A stretch of DNA of 64,000 bases from Leifsonia sp. Root1293 (lineage in GTDB: Bacteria; Actinomycetota; Actinomycetes; Actinomycetales; Microbacteriaceae). Shown here one piece after another: positions 43,160 to 51,874 of the stretch. Position 1 is the first letter of the stretch, and each line of letters starts with the position of its first letter. The translations under genes were made by a program, and so were the position numbers. The notes beneath the pieces are model-generated. The model ran no database searches and was not told the origin of the DNA. It saw nothing but the letters and a program-made list of their open reading frames with translations. The stretch covers positions 2,200,602-2,264,601 of the forward strand of contig NZ_LMEH01000001.1 of NCBI RefSeq assembly GCF_001425325.1, in the 5' to 3' direction.

Positions 43160-43645
43160 TTACTTGTGTGGGTTCTCTTGTGGAGTCGTGGGGGCGGATG
43201 CCGCATCCGCCGTCGCCGTCGGGACATGCGCGGCGTTGAAGCGGGCCAGTGCGGCGGCGAATGCTGCGACCTCGGCGTCGCTCCAGTCGCCCATCTGCGC
43301 ATCGACGACGTTCTGCAGGATGCCGAGGCTCTCGCGGTAGGCGTCCCATCCCGCTGGGGTCAGCTCGAGCGGCCGGCCCCGGCCGGCCGCATCCGTCGCC
43401 TCGCGCACGACGCCGAGCCTCGTGAGGTTGGCGAGCTGCCGCGAGACGGTCGACCGGTTCAGCAGGAACTCCCGCGCGATGTCGGTGGAGCGGCTGCCGG
43501 GATTGTCGACGATGAACGCGACGATCGACTGGTCGGCCAGGGAGAGTCGGATCCCCGCCGTACGGGCGTCGGCGACTCCACGCCGGGAGATCCGGATGAG
43601 GGCGCGCAGCACGCTCGCCGCGTGTTCGTCTCGCTGTTCGGACAC
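43160..43645 (-). CDS. MarR-family regulator
   Basis: 161 residues from GTG 43645, preceded by GGGAAGG. The upstream ATG at 43675 is rejected because it lies inside the operator at 43661-43677. Winged HTH: STDIAREFLLNRSTVSRQLANLTRLGVV with wing DAAGRGRPLELTPAG. Probably represses itself and the downstream 3-hydroxyacyl-CoA dehydrogenase. Confidence 0.9.
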   Translation of the reverse strand: MSEQRDEHAASVLRALIRISRRGVADARTAGIRLSLADQSIVAFIVDNPGSRSTDIAREFLLNRSTVSRQLANLTRLGVVREATDAAGRGRPLELTPAGWDAYRESLGILQNVVDAQMGDWSDAEVAAFAAALARFNAAHVPTATADAASAPTTPQENPHK

Positions 43646-43660
43646 GGTGACCTTCCCCTC

Positions 43661-43705
43661 TGTTGTCTTATGCAACAGTACGCCTGAGTGTTGCCTTCTG
43701 CAACA
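43661..43705. promoter_or_regulatory. Two MarR operators, TGTTG-N7-CAACA
   Basis: TGTTGTCTTATGCAACA (43661-43677) and TGTTGCCTTCTGCAACA (43689-43705) share the same architecture and differ at two central bases. Their centres are 28 bp apart, directly before the MarR start. Confidence 0.8.
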
Positions 43706-43714
43706 TAGCCAGCG

Positions 43715-44623
43715 TCAGAGGATCCGGTAGAACCGCCGGGCCGTGCCGGCGAACATCTGCTCCCGCTCAGCGCGATCGAATCGCGCGGTGATCTGGTCGA
43801 ACGCCTCGTACAGGGCGCCGAACCCCGAGTAGAGGCCGTCGACCGGGAAGTTGCTGCCGAACATGCACCGCGATGGCCCGAACACGTCGATGGTGTCGAG
43901 CACGATGCGACGGATGCTCTCCGGCGACCAGCGATGATCGTTCGTGCCGAGCGCCGAGATCTTCACCATCGTGCCGGGCTCAGCAGCCACCCGGGTCAAC
44001 CCGCGCTTCCAGGCTCGGAGGGAGTCGGCGTCCCGCTTGATGGGCATCCCGGCGTGGTCCAGCACGATCGGCACCTCCGGGTGGGCCGCGGCGAGCGCCG
44101 CCGCCGCCTGCAACTGCGCCGGGAAGACCTGCAGGTCGAAGGACAGGCCGTGGGAGCCCAGGCTGGCGAAGCCCCTCAGCCAGGCCGGGTCCTGCATGAG
44201 GTCTGCTCGATCGCGATGCGCATAGAAGGGGTTCTCGTGCCAGTTCAGGATGTCGCGGACACCTCGCACCGATGACAGCGCGGCGTGCGCGGCGATCCGA
44301 TCCGCGGCATCCGGTGCCTGAAGGTCGACCTTCGCCACCTGCACGCTCGGAACGGAGTTCGCGGCGATGATGCCGTCGACCCAGGCGCTCTCCCAGAGGG
44401 GGTCCCCAGCGCCGTTCTCCACATGCACCGAGCCCACCAGCGTGGCTCCGATCGCCTCGATCTCAAGGGCGTCGGCCCTGTAGTCGGACAGCAGGTAGTC
44501 CCGCCTCAGCGGGAAGTCATCGCCGTGGTAGCGCTCGACCCTCGGCCCCTCGAGCCACGGATAGGAGGCCGTGCTGAGCGCGCAGAGGTGGTGATGGGCA
44601 TCGATGACGTCGAGGTCGAGCAT
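43715..44623 (-). CDS. Amidohydrolase-family lactonase-like protein (COG3618 type)
   Basis: 302 residues. Metal motif DAHHHL at residues 8-13, later SFDLQVFPAQL, PIVLDHAGMP and FGSNFPVDGLY. This is the TIM-barrel family that contains L-fuconolactonase and L-rhamnonolactonase. Expected to open a sugar lactone made by one of the dehydrogenases upstream in the same operon. Last gene of the LacI-controlled unit. Confidence 0.87.
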   Translation of the reverse strand: MLDLDVIDAHHHLCALSTASYPWLEGPRVERYHGDDFPLRRDYLLSDYRADALEIEAIGATLVGSVHVENGAGDPLWESAWVDGIIAANSVPSVQVAKVDLQAPDAADRIAAHAALSSVRGVRDILNWHENPFYAHRDRADLMQDPAWLRGFASLGSHGLSFDLQVFPAQLQAAAALAAAHPEVPIVLDHAGMPIKRDADSLRAWKRGLTRVAAEPGTMVKISALGTNDHRWSPESIRRIVLDTIDVFGPSRCMFGSNFPVDGLYSGFGALYEAFDQITARFDRAEREQMFAGTARRFYRIL

Positions 44624-44631
44624 GGATTCCT

Positions 44632-45558
44632 TCAGTCCGATCCGGATGGCGCGACGGATGGCGCGACCGCTGCCGCGGCGCCGTGGCGGGCGATCGACAG
44701 TTCGACGGCCGAGTGATCGAGGACCCCATCCCCATCCTGCACCGCGCGCTCGAACACCTGCTCGAGGGCGGTCGCCACCGGCAGTGTCAGCCCGGTGGAG
44801 CGCGCAGCCTCAGCCACGAAACGCAGGTCCTTGAGCTGATTGGCCGAGCTGCCGCCGCCGTCGAAGTCGCCGCTCAGCCACCGGTCGCGTTTCTGGGCGA
44901 GGACCTCGGATGCCGCGAGCCCTCCGCCTAGCAGCTGCAGCAGCTGGCCGCGATCGATGCCTGTGGCGTCGGCCAGCACGAGGGCCTCCGAGAGGGCCGC
45001 GACCGTCGCCGCGACGACGACCTGGTTGCAGGCCTTGGCCACTTCCCCGCTGCCGAGCGGGCCGAGATGGAGCACCGTCGAGCCGACCGCATCGAGCACG
45101 GGCCAGGCCCGTTCCACGGCATCGGGCGCTCCCCCGACCATCACGCTGAGGGCGCCGGATTCGGCCCCGGCGACGCCACCGCTCAAGGGCGCGTCGACGA
45201 CCGCGACGCCGTGCAGCGCCAGCTGCTCACCGAGCTCTGCGACCGCCACCGGAGAGACGGTCCCGTGCACCACGAGCACAGGCGCGGGCACCCCGTTCCG
45301 GCGCCAGCCCGCCAGGAGCCCGCCGTCGCCCTCGAGGAGCTGCTCGACGTCGACGAGGTCCGTCAGAACGGTGAGGGTGACGGATGCCGCTGCGTCGGCC
45401 GGTGTCGCAGCGAGCGACGCCCCGGCCTCGACGAGCGCAGCGGCCTTGTCGGGCGACCGGTTCCAGACCGTGAGCGCGCCCCGCGACGCGAGAAGCCGGC
45501 GGGCGATGGGCTCGCCCATGCGACCGAGCCCGAGCAGCGCGACATCGGGCGCGCTCAT
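44632..45558 (-). CDS. 6-phosphogluconate/3-hydroxyisobutyrate dehydrogenase-family protein
   Basis: 308 residues. N-terminal GLGRMGEPIARRL, substrate motif DAPLSGGVAGAESGALSVMVGG (in part), catalytic Lys in GEVAKACNQVVVA, and FDGGGSSANQLKDL. It should be an NAD(P)-dependent beta-hydroxyacid dehydrogenase, e.g. tartronate semialdehyde reductase-like. ATG overlaps the upstream epimerase-type gene by 4 nt. Confidence 0.88.
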   Translation of the reverse strand: MSAPDVALLGLGRMGEPIARRLLASRGALTVWNRSPDKAAALVEAGASLAATPADAAASVTLTVLTDLVDVEQLLEGDGGLLAGWRRNGVPAPVLVVHGTVSPVAVAELGEQLALHGVAVVDAPLSGGVAGAESGALSVMVGGAPDAVERAWPVLDAVGSTVLHLGPLGSGEVAKACNQVVVAATVAALSEALVLADATGIDRGQLLQLLGGGLAASEVLAQKRDRWLSGDFDGGGSSANQLKDLRFVAEAARSTGLTLPVATALEQVFERAVQDGDGVLDHSAVELSIARHGAAAAVAPSVAPSGSD

Positions 45559-46502
45559 GCCGTGCCCTCGTCTCTGCCCGAGAGGTCGGCGAGCAGCGTC
45601 GGGTCGACGTCCTCGAGCAGCACCGCGGCGGTGAACCCCAGGAGGTTCACGGCACGGTCCAGCCTCACGGGAACCTCGCGGCGCTCGAACCGTTCTCTCG
45701 GGACCGCCGGCGCGATCTGCTCCAGTGCGTCCTCGGTGTCCTGGCGGAGGTAGGTGTTGGGCGCGGCCACCAGGATGCCGGGGCCCGGTGGAGTCTCGTG
45801 GGTGAGGGCAGCGAGCGTCGCTTCCGCTGCATCCGTCACGTCGAGGTAGGTCCAGCCCTCGCACGCCTGACGACGCGGGTCACCGCGCAGCGCCGCCCGG
45901 ATGTGACGAGCGAACGCCCGCCCTCCCTCGGCCCTGATGTCGCGCACCAACGGATAGCGGAGGCCGGTGACGGCCAGGCCCGACCATCGGGCGATCGCCA
46001 CAGCCGCCGCCTCGTTCGCCTGCTTCGACAGCGAATACGGATCGCCGATGTCCGCCGGTTCGTCCTCGTCCCACGGATACCGCGACGGCAGGACCGGCTG
46101 GGCGTTCAACGGCAGGCCGAACGCATTGATGCTGGAGGCGAAGACGGCCTTGGCGAGACCGGCCTCCGCCGCGGCATTCAGCACGAGGAAGGTGCCGAGC
46201 GCGTTCGCCGCATAGATCTCGCCCGGCCCCGTGAAGCCGAGGCCCGGGATGCCGGCCAGGTGGACGACGGCATCCTGACCCGCGATGGCGTCCAGCACCG
46301 CGGCTTCGTCGGTCACGGATGCCTGCCGATACGAGACGGCACCGGCTTCGTCGGCTCGCCTCGCAGCATCATCCGCGCTGCGGTCGAGCGCCGTGACCAG
46401 GGCGCCGGCCGCAGCGAGTCGCCGTACGACGGCGCGGCCGATCAGTCCGTCTCCACCCGTGACGAGCACCCGTCGGCCGGTGACCGACCCGAGGGCACTC
46501 AT
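45555..46502 (-). CDS. NAD-dependent epimerase/dehydratase-family oxidoreductase
   Basis: About 315 residues. Rossmann motif VTGGDGLIGRAVVRRL near 11-26; catalytic YSLSKQANE supplies Tyr and Lys. Extended SDR, resembling sugar epimerases and uronate/aldose dehydrogenases. Start is ambiguous: ATG 46502, GTG 46505 (GAGG 9 nt upstream) or GTG 46520, which would overlap the permease stop by 4 nt as elsewhere in this operon. May oxidise the imported sugar to a lactone for the downstream lactonase; inference. Confidence 0.85.
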   Translation of the reverse strand: MSALGSVTGRRVLVTGGDGLIGRAVVRRLAAAGALVTALDRSADDAARRADEAGAVSYRQASVTDEAAVLDAIAGQDAVVHLAGIPGLGFTGPGEIYAANALGTFLVLNAAAEAGLAKAVFASSINAFGLPLNAQPVLPSRYPWDEDEPADIGDPYSLSKQANEAAAVAIARWSGLAVTGLRYPLVRDIRAEGGRAFARHIRAALRGDPRRQACEGWTYLDVTDAAEATLAALTHETPPGPGILVAAPNTYLRQDTEDALEQIAPAVPRERFERREVPVRLDRAVNLLGFTAAVLLEDVDPTLLADLSGRDEGTA

Positions 46503-46516
46503 CACGGGTGCCGACC

Positions 46517-47599
46517 TCACTTCGATGCCCCGGTGCCGACGGTCGCCTCCGCGCCGCCCACGGCAGCGACCGAGGAGGTCAGCGGTGCCGGGATGGGCTT
46601 GTCACGGTCACCGCGACCGCCGCGCTTCATCATGGGCCAGCCCTTGCTGCCCTGGTCGACGGCGACGGCGATGATCACGACGAGACCGGTGACGATCTGC
46701 TCGTAGAAGCTCGGGACGTTCAGCAGCACGAGGCCGTTGGTCAGCGCACCGAGGATGAGGGCTCCGACGAGGGTGCCGGCGATCCGGCCCTCTCCACCCA
46801 TCAGGTTGGCACCGCCGATGACGGCTGCGGCGATGGCCGTGAGCAGGTAGGGGCTTCCAGCCTCTGACTGCGCAGCACTGATCCTCGCGACGACCACGAG
46901 TCCGGCCAGGGCGGCGAGCGCACCGGAGATGCCGTAGACGAGGATCTTCACGCGGTTCACCCGGATGCCCGACAGCCAGGCCGTCTCCTCGCTGCCGCCG
47001 ATCGCGATCACGTTCTGGCCGAAGACGGTGCGCCGCAGCAGCAGCCAGGCGAGGATCGCCACGACGATCACGATGATCACGATGACCGGAATCCCGCCGA
47101 TGTAGCTGTTCAGCATGAGCACGAACTCCTGGGGAACGTTGTACACGGGTGTTCCGTTCGTGACCACGTAGGCGAGCCCCTGATACACGCTCATGGTTCC
47201 GAGCGTCGCGATGAAGGGCGGCAGTTTCAGCATCGTGATGAGCAACCCGTTGACGGCGCCGGCACTGAAGCCGAGCAGGATGCCGGCCAGCAGGGCGGGG
47301 AAGGGCGCCACGCCCTCGTTCACCATGATGTTGGCCGACACCATGCCGACGAGGCTCGCGATCGAGCCGACGGAGAGGTCGATGCCTCCCGTGATGATCA
47401 CGAAGGTGAGGCCGATGCCGATCAGGGCGTTCACGCACGCCGACACCGCGACGTCGCGCAGGTTGTCGAGCGTGAGGAAGTTGGGGCTCAGGATGCCGAA
47501 GATGATGAAGATGACGGCGGCGGCGATGAAGATGCCGATCGCCTGGAAATTGATGGTCAGCTTCCTGCCCGGTCGGGTGGTCGCAGCGTCGTTGCTCAT
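46517..47599 (-). CDS. Ribose/xylose-type ABC transporter permease
   Basis: 360 residues, about nine hydrophobic helices, with ITGGIDLSVGSIASL and AAVIGGANLMGGEGRIAGTLVGALI, both standard for RbsC/XylH-type permeases. ATG overlaps the ATPase stop by 4 nt. Forms an importer with the two following entries. Confidence 0.93.
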   Translation of the reverse strand: MSNDAATTRPGRKLTINFQAIGIFIAAAVIFIIFGILSPNFLTLDNLRDVAVSACVNALIGIGLTFVIITGGIDLSVGSIASLVGMVSANIMVNEGVAPFPALLAGILLGFSAGAVNGLLITMLKLPPFIATLGTMSVYQGLAYVVTNGTPVYNVPQEFVLMLNSYIGGIPVIVIIVIVVAILAWLLLRRTVFGQNVIAIGGSEETAWLSGIRVNRVKILVYGISGALAALAGLVVVARISAAQSEAGSPYLLTAIAAAVIGGANLMGGEGRIAGTLVGALILGALTNGLVLLNVPSFYEQIVTGLVVIIAVAVDQGSKGWPMMKRGGRGDRDKPIPAPLTSSVAAVGGAEATVGTGASK

Positions 47600-49098
47600 G
47601 ATGTTCCCTTCGCAATGCCCATGGCGCTGGCCACCAGGCTGTGTTCGTTGATGTCGTCGCCGATGTGCTCGGAGACGAAGCGTCCGCCGCTCATGACGAG
47701 CACCCGGTCGCTGAGCGAGATGATCTCGGGGAGGTCGCTGGAGACGACGATGATGGCGTTGCCGGCCGCGGCGAGTTTGTCGATGAGTCCGTAGATCTCT
47801 GCGCGGCCGCCCACGTCGACCCCTTTGGTCGGTTCGTCGAACAGGAAGACCTTCGAGCCGCGCCGCAGCCACTTGGCGATCACGAGCTTCTGCTGGTTGC
47901 CACCTGAGAACTGGCGTGCGCGCAGCTTCACGTTCGCGGGCTTGAGAGCGAGTGACTGCGCGATCTGCGTCGAGACGTCCACCTGCCGGCGCACGCTGAG
48001 GAACGGACCAGTGCCGACCAGATCGGGAGCAGCTGTCAGCGAGATGTTGGCGTAGGCCGGCATCTGCAGGGCGAGCCCCTGCTGCTTGCGGTCTTCGGGG
48101 ATGAACGCGATCCCGGCATCCCGGCTGTCGTTCGGAGTGTGGATGCGCTCGGTGACACCGTCGATGGTGATGACGCCACTGCATCCGGGGTCCGCCCGAA
48201 CGATGGCACGCAGGAACTCGGTGCGCCCGGAACCGACCAGTCCGGCGATGCCCACGATCTCGCCCCTGCGAACCGCGATCTCGTTCGTGTACTGCGTGCC
48301 GGGTCTGGTGACGGATGTCGCCGAGAACAGCACCGGGGCATCCGCCGCCACCGGATGCTCGCGTGTGAAGCCGAGCAGTTCCCGCCCGACCATGTTGCGC
48401 ACGATGTCCTCTGTCGTGGTGTCGGCGATGGCAGCCTGATAGCCCACCCGTCCGTCCCGCAGGACCACCACCCTGTCGGAGACCGTCATGACCTCGGGCA
48501 TCTTGTGGGACACGAAGATCACCGCGACGCCGCGCTCCGCCGCGAGTTCGCGCACCCGCAGCAGCACCGCCTCGACGTTCTGCTCCACCATCGACGTGGT
48601 CGGTTCGTCGAGCGCGACGATCTTGGCGCCGAACGCGAACGACTTGGCGATGGTGAGCGCATGCCGCTGGGCCGGGCTCAGCCGCGAGAGCGGCGTGCGG
48701 CGGTCCAGGGGGAACCCCATCCTGGCGACGTCGGCCAGAGCCTCCGCGACCTGGCTGGCCGCGGCCCGACGTTCGCCCCGCGTCTTGCCCAGGAGCAGGT
48801 TCTGCTCCACGGTCAATTGCGGAACGACGGCCGGCTCCTGATGGGCGATGACGACGCCTTCGGCGAGCGCGCGGCGCGGGGAGTACTCACCGCGCCGCAC
48901 GCCGTCCACGTACACCGAGCCACGATCGGGGGCCAGTGAGCCGCCGATGATGCCGAGGAGAGTGCTCTTCCCGGCGCCGTTCTCGCCGGCGAGGGTGAGC
49001 ACCTCTCCTCGATCGAGCGAGAAGCTCACGTCGTCCAGGGCGCGCACGCCCGGGAACGACTTGGCGATGTTCCGGATCTCGAGCAGGGTGTCGGTCAT
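47596..49098 (-). CDS. Ribose/xylose-type ABC transporter ATPase (two ATPase domains)
   Basis: 500 residues. Domain 1: Walker A GENGAGKSTL near 38, signature LSPAQRHALTIAKSF, Walker B IVALDEPTTSM. Domain 2: degenerate Walker A GLVGSGRTEFL, signature FSGGNQQKLVIAKWL, Walker B LFDEPTKGVDVG. This asymmetric layout is normal for RbsA/MglA-type ATPases, where the second domain is weak. Confidence 0.94.
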   Translation of the reverse strand: MTDTLLEIRNIAKSFPGVRALDDVSFSLDRGEVLTLAGENGAGKSTLLGIIGGSLAPDRGSVYVDGVRRGEYSPRRALAEGVVIAHQEPAVVPQLTVEQNLLLGKTRGERRAAASQVAEALADVARMGFPLDRRTPLSRLSPAQRHALTIAKSFAFGAKIVALDEPTTSMVEQNVEAVLLRVRELAAERGVAVIFVSHKMPEVMTVSDRVVVLRDGRVGYQAAIADTTTEDIVRNMVGRELLGFTREHPVAADAPVLFSATSVTRPGTQYTNEIAVRRGEIVGIAGLVGSGRTEFLRAIVRADPGCSGVITIDGVTERIHTPNDSRDAGIAFIPEDRKQQGLALQMPAYANISLTAAPDLVGTGPFLSVRRQVDVSTQIAQSLALKPANVKLRARQFSGGNQQKLVIAKWLRRGSKVFLFDEPTKGVDVGGRAEIYGLIDKLAAAGNAIIVVSSDLPEIISLSDRVLVMSGGRFVSEHIGDDINEHSLVASAMGIAKGTS

Positions 49099-49155
49099 GA
49101 GAGGGACTCCTTCATGCAGTTCGTCGTCGAACGGTCGGCTGGCCGGGTCGGCCGA

Positions 49156-50223
49156 TCAGGGCATGCCGGTCGGGTAGTCGGCCACGTTTGCCTCGTCGAT
49201 GATGAACGCGGGAACGTCGACCCAGTCCGGCACCTCCTTGCCCGCGAGCAGCCAGAGCGCGATCTTCACTCCGGACGCGCCCTCGGTGGTCGGGCGCTCG
49301 CTGACCGTCGCCGTGTAGGTGCCGTCCGCGATCTGCTTTTTGGCCTGGGGGATGCCGTCGGTTCCGACCAGGATGACGTCGCCGGTCAGGCCCTTGGCGT
49401 CGATGGCAGCCTGGACACCGAGCGCCATGCCGTCGTTCTGGGAGTAGAACGCCTTGATGTCGGGGTTGGCCGTGAGCATCGCCGTTGCGATGGTCTGGGC
49501 CTGGTTCGTGTCCCACTTCGCGCTCTGCGAGGCGACGAGTTCGAGGTTCGGGTGCTTCTCGAGACCCGCCTTGAAGCCCTTGCCGCGGTTGAGGGCGTTG
49601 GAGGACCCGGGGTCGCCCTCGATCATCGCGACCTTGCCGCTATCGGGCAGCTGCTCGGCGATGTAGTCCGCTGCGGTCTGACCGATGGTTGTGGCATCCG
49701 GTCCCACGTAGACGACGCCGGGGATGGTGCCCTGGGCGTCGTTCAGCACGATGGCGGGTACGCCCTGGTCGAGCGCCGCGGTGAAGACGCTGTCGAGCGC
49801 CGTCGCGGAGATCGGGGACGCGAGGATGGCCGAGCAGCCCTGGTTCAGGGCGCTCTGCGCCTTATCGAGCTGCTCGGTGATGGAGGACTCGTCGTTCACG
49901 GCGAAGGTCTGGTATTCGACGCCGAGCTTCTTGGCCTCGTTCTCGAAGCCGTCGCGTTCGAAGCCCCAGAACTCGTTCGCCAGCGTGCGGGTCACGTAGC
50001 AGAGCTTGACGCCGTCGCCGGGCTCGGGGTCCCCGAGCGCCTTCTCGACGTCGGCGATGTCGGTCTTCGTGTCGGCCTGCACCAGGGAGGCGATGTCCGC
50101 GCCCCCGCTGGTCGAACCGGCTCCGGCGCTGCCGCCGTCGGGAGTGGCCGTGCAGGCGCTGAGCGCCAGCACTGCGGTGGCCGTGGTCGCGAGGAGTGCG
50201 AGCGCACCCATTCGTCGCTGCAT
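49156..50223 (-). CDS. Sugar ABC transporter substrate-binding lipoprotein (RbsB-like)
   Basis: 355 residues. Lipobox LSAC near 23, Gly/Ser linker, then a periplasmic-binding type I domain with LANEFWGFERDGFENEAKKLG, AVNDESSITEQ and FYSQNDGMALG. Presents a pentose, hexose or polyol to the permease. Confidence 0.92.
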   Translation of the reverse strand: MQRRMGALALLATTATAVLALSACTATPDGGSAGAGSTSGGADIASLVQADTKTDIADVEKALGDPEPGDGVKLCYVTRTLANEFWGFERDGFENEAKKLGVEYQTFAVNDESSITEQLDKAQSALNQGCSAILASPISATALDSVFTAALDQGVPAIVLNDAQGTIPGVVYVGPDATTIGQTAADYIAEQLPDSGKVAMIEGDPGSSNALNRGKGFKAGLEKHPNLELVASQSAKWDTNQAQTIATAMLTANPDIKAFYSQNDGMALGVQAAIDAKGLTGDVILVGTDGIPQAKKQIADGTYTATVSERPTTEGASGVKIALWLLAGKEVPDWVDVPAFIIDEANVADYPTGMP

Positions 50224-50329
50224 TGTGCTGCCTTTCGTCTTTGGAAGGTTCCAGAGGTGGTGCGGATGGTGCTCGCGGTGGGACCGGTTCCATTCTCCGC
50301 CGCGAGCGCGGGGACCGGTGATGGTGACG

Positions 50330-51688
50330 TCAGCGCTGGTGCGCGAGCGCCTCCACGTCGATGAGCGCCTCGGTCTCGCGGCGCAGCTCCAGGGCGGTCG
50401 CGAGCGACTCGTCGATGATCACGTCGCCCCAGCTCACGCTCTGTCCCTTGACCACGTCGTGAATGAGCTCGACGTGGTGTGCCAGGGCGACGGGCAGCAG
50501 GCGGTTCCGCACGCTGGTCTCGGCCGAGACGAGCTTGCCCCAGACCGTGAATCCCCCCTCGCCGTCGAGGAACTCACCGGCGGTCAGGTCCTTCTTGGCG
50601 GTGGCGACGACGTCGCCGTGGAAGCCCGTCGGTGACCCCGTCGCGATGCCGCGGAGTGCGGCGTTCGCGATCGAGACGTTCAGTTCGAGTCCGACGTAGT
50701 GGTACGGCCGGTAGAGCGCCGCGTACTGTCCGGTGGGGTCGGGATGCCACGGATACTCGGTGAAGCACCCGGACACGTAGGCGTTCGTGGCCTTCACGAC
50801 GACGAACACCCCTTCCTGGGTGTTGAACGGGATCCACTCGCCGTCGCGGGTGACGCTCGACATGACGTCGACCGATCCGCCGTTGGCGAGCACGCCTCCC
50901 ACCTCGGATGGACGGCAGATCGTCGCGATCTCCTCGACGTTGCCCGGCGTGAAGGTGAGGCCATCGTCCGACGGAACCAGACCGGCGGCGTTGGCCACGG
51001 CGGCCATCTCGATCGCGGCCTTCGTGCCGTCGCGGAACGAGGTGTGCATGTAGGGGTTGAGCTGGCCGGAGTCGGTGAGCTCCTTCGAGAACTCCCAGTT
51101 GTCCCAGACGTTGTCGGGATTCATCTCGTGGTAGTGCGAGAGGTACTTGGCGCCCTTGCCTGCGCAGACCACATCGAAGCCCGACGTGCGTGCCCAGTCG
51201 ACGAGCTCCATGATGAGGGCGGGCTGGTCGCCGTAGGCCATGGAGTAGACCACGCCTGCTGCCTCCGCCCGGCGGGCGAGGGCCGGGCCGGCCAGGGCAT
51301 CCGCCTCGACCGTGACCATGATGATGTGCTTCTTGGTCTCGATGGCCCGAAGTGCATGGTTCACGCCGACGATCGGGTTTCCGGTGGCCTCGACGATGAC
51401 GTCGATGTCGGAATCGAAGAGGGCAGCCGCATCCGCGACGATCGTCGTCGTCCGGTTCGCGATGGCCTCGTCGATCGAGTCGGCCATGGCCTCGGCCGGC
51501 CAGTCGACCAGGGCGAAGGCGCCCTGTGCGCGGGCGACGTTGATGTCGGCGATTGCGACCACGTGGATGCCGGGGATGTTGCGGGCCTGGGCGAGGTACA
51601 TGGTGCCGTAGCGGCCGGCGCCGATGAGTCCGACGCGGATCGGGCGGCCCTCGCGCTCACGCTGCTGGAGGAGGGGGTGAAGGTTCAC
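50330..51688 (-). CDS. Homoserine-dehydrogenase-like NAD(P) oxidoreductase with SAF-type C-terminal domain
   Basis: 452 residues, GTG start 7 nt after AAAGG. Rossmann motif VGLIGAGRYGTMYLAQ near 19-34, then IVEATGNPIVGVNHALRA and AGKGAKYLSHYHEMNPD. C-terminal KKDLTAGEFLDGEGGFTVWGKL is a SAF-like segment as in sugar-acid dehydratases and sialic acid synthases. First gene of the LacI-controlled operon, so it probably acts early on the imported substrate. The specific reaction is not known; relatives are usually annotated as homoserine dehydrogenase-like, which I think is misleading. Confidence 0.85.
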   Translation of the reverse strand: MNLHPLLQQREREGRPIRVGLIGAGRYGTMYLAQARNIPGIHVVAIADINVARAQGAFALVDWPAEAMADSIDEAIANRTTTIVADAAALFDSDIDVIVEATGNPIVGVNHALRAIETKKHIIMVTVEADALAGPALARRAEAAGVVYSMAYGDQPALIMELVDWARTSGFDVVCAGKGAKYLSHYHEMNPDNVWDNWEFSKELTDSGQLNPYMHTSFRDGTKAAIEMAAVANAAGLVPSDDGLTFTPGNVEEIATICRPSEVGGVLANGGSVDVMSSVTRDGEWIPFNTQEGVFVVVKATNAYVSGCFTEYPWHPDPTGQYAALYRPYHYVGLELNVSIANAALRGIATGSPTGFHGDVVATAKKDLTAGEFLDGEGGFTVWGKLVSAETSVRNRLLPVALAHHVELIHDVVKGQSVSWGDVIIDESLATALELRRETEALIDVEALAHQR

Positions 51689-51779
51689 GATCGCCTTTCT
51701 GATGGTGCACGGCGATGGCGGATCCCTCGTGCCGGTCAGTCCGGCGCGACGCCTTCGTCGATGTTGTGCGGTTGAAGTG

Positions 51780-51790
51780 GTAACGGTTAC
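51780..51790. promoter_or_regulatory. LacI-type operator
   Basis: GTAACGGTTAC, perfect 5-bp arms around one central G, within TGGTAACGGTTACAC. It lies in the divergent gap between the oxidoreductase operon and the LacI gene. Confidence 0.78.
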
Positions 51791-51874
51791 ACTTTTGTAC
51801 CACCAGCGCTCGGCCGGCGTCAACACCTCGGTCGGAAATCGGTAGGCTGGCCATCGACTCGCAGGGAGGACAGC

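Noticed and set aside
43646-43675. Longer MarR start at ATG 43675
   Set aside because: The codon lies inside an operator, and a GTG with a good RBS follows 30 nt later.
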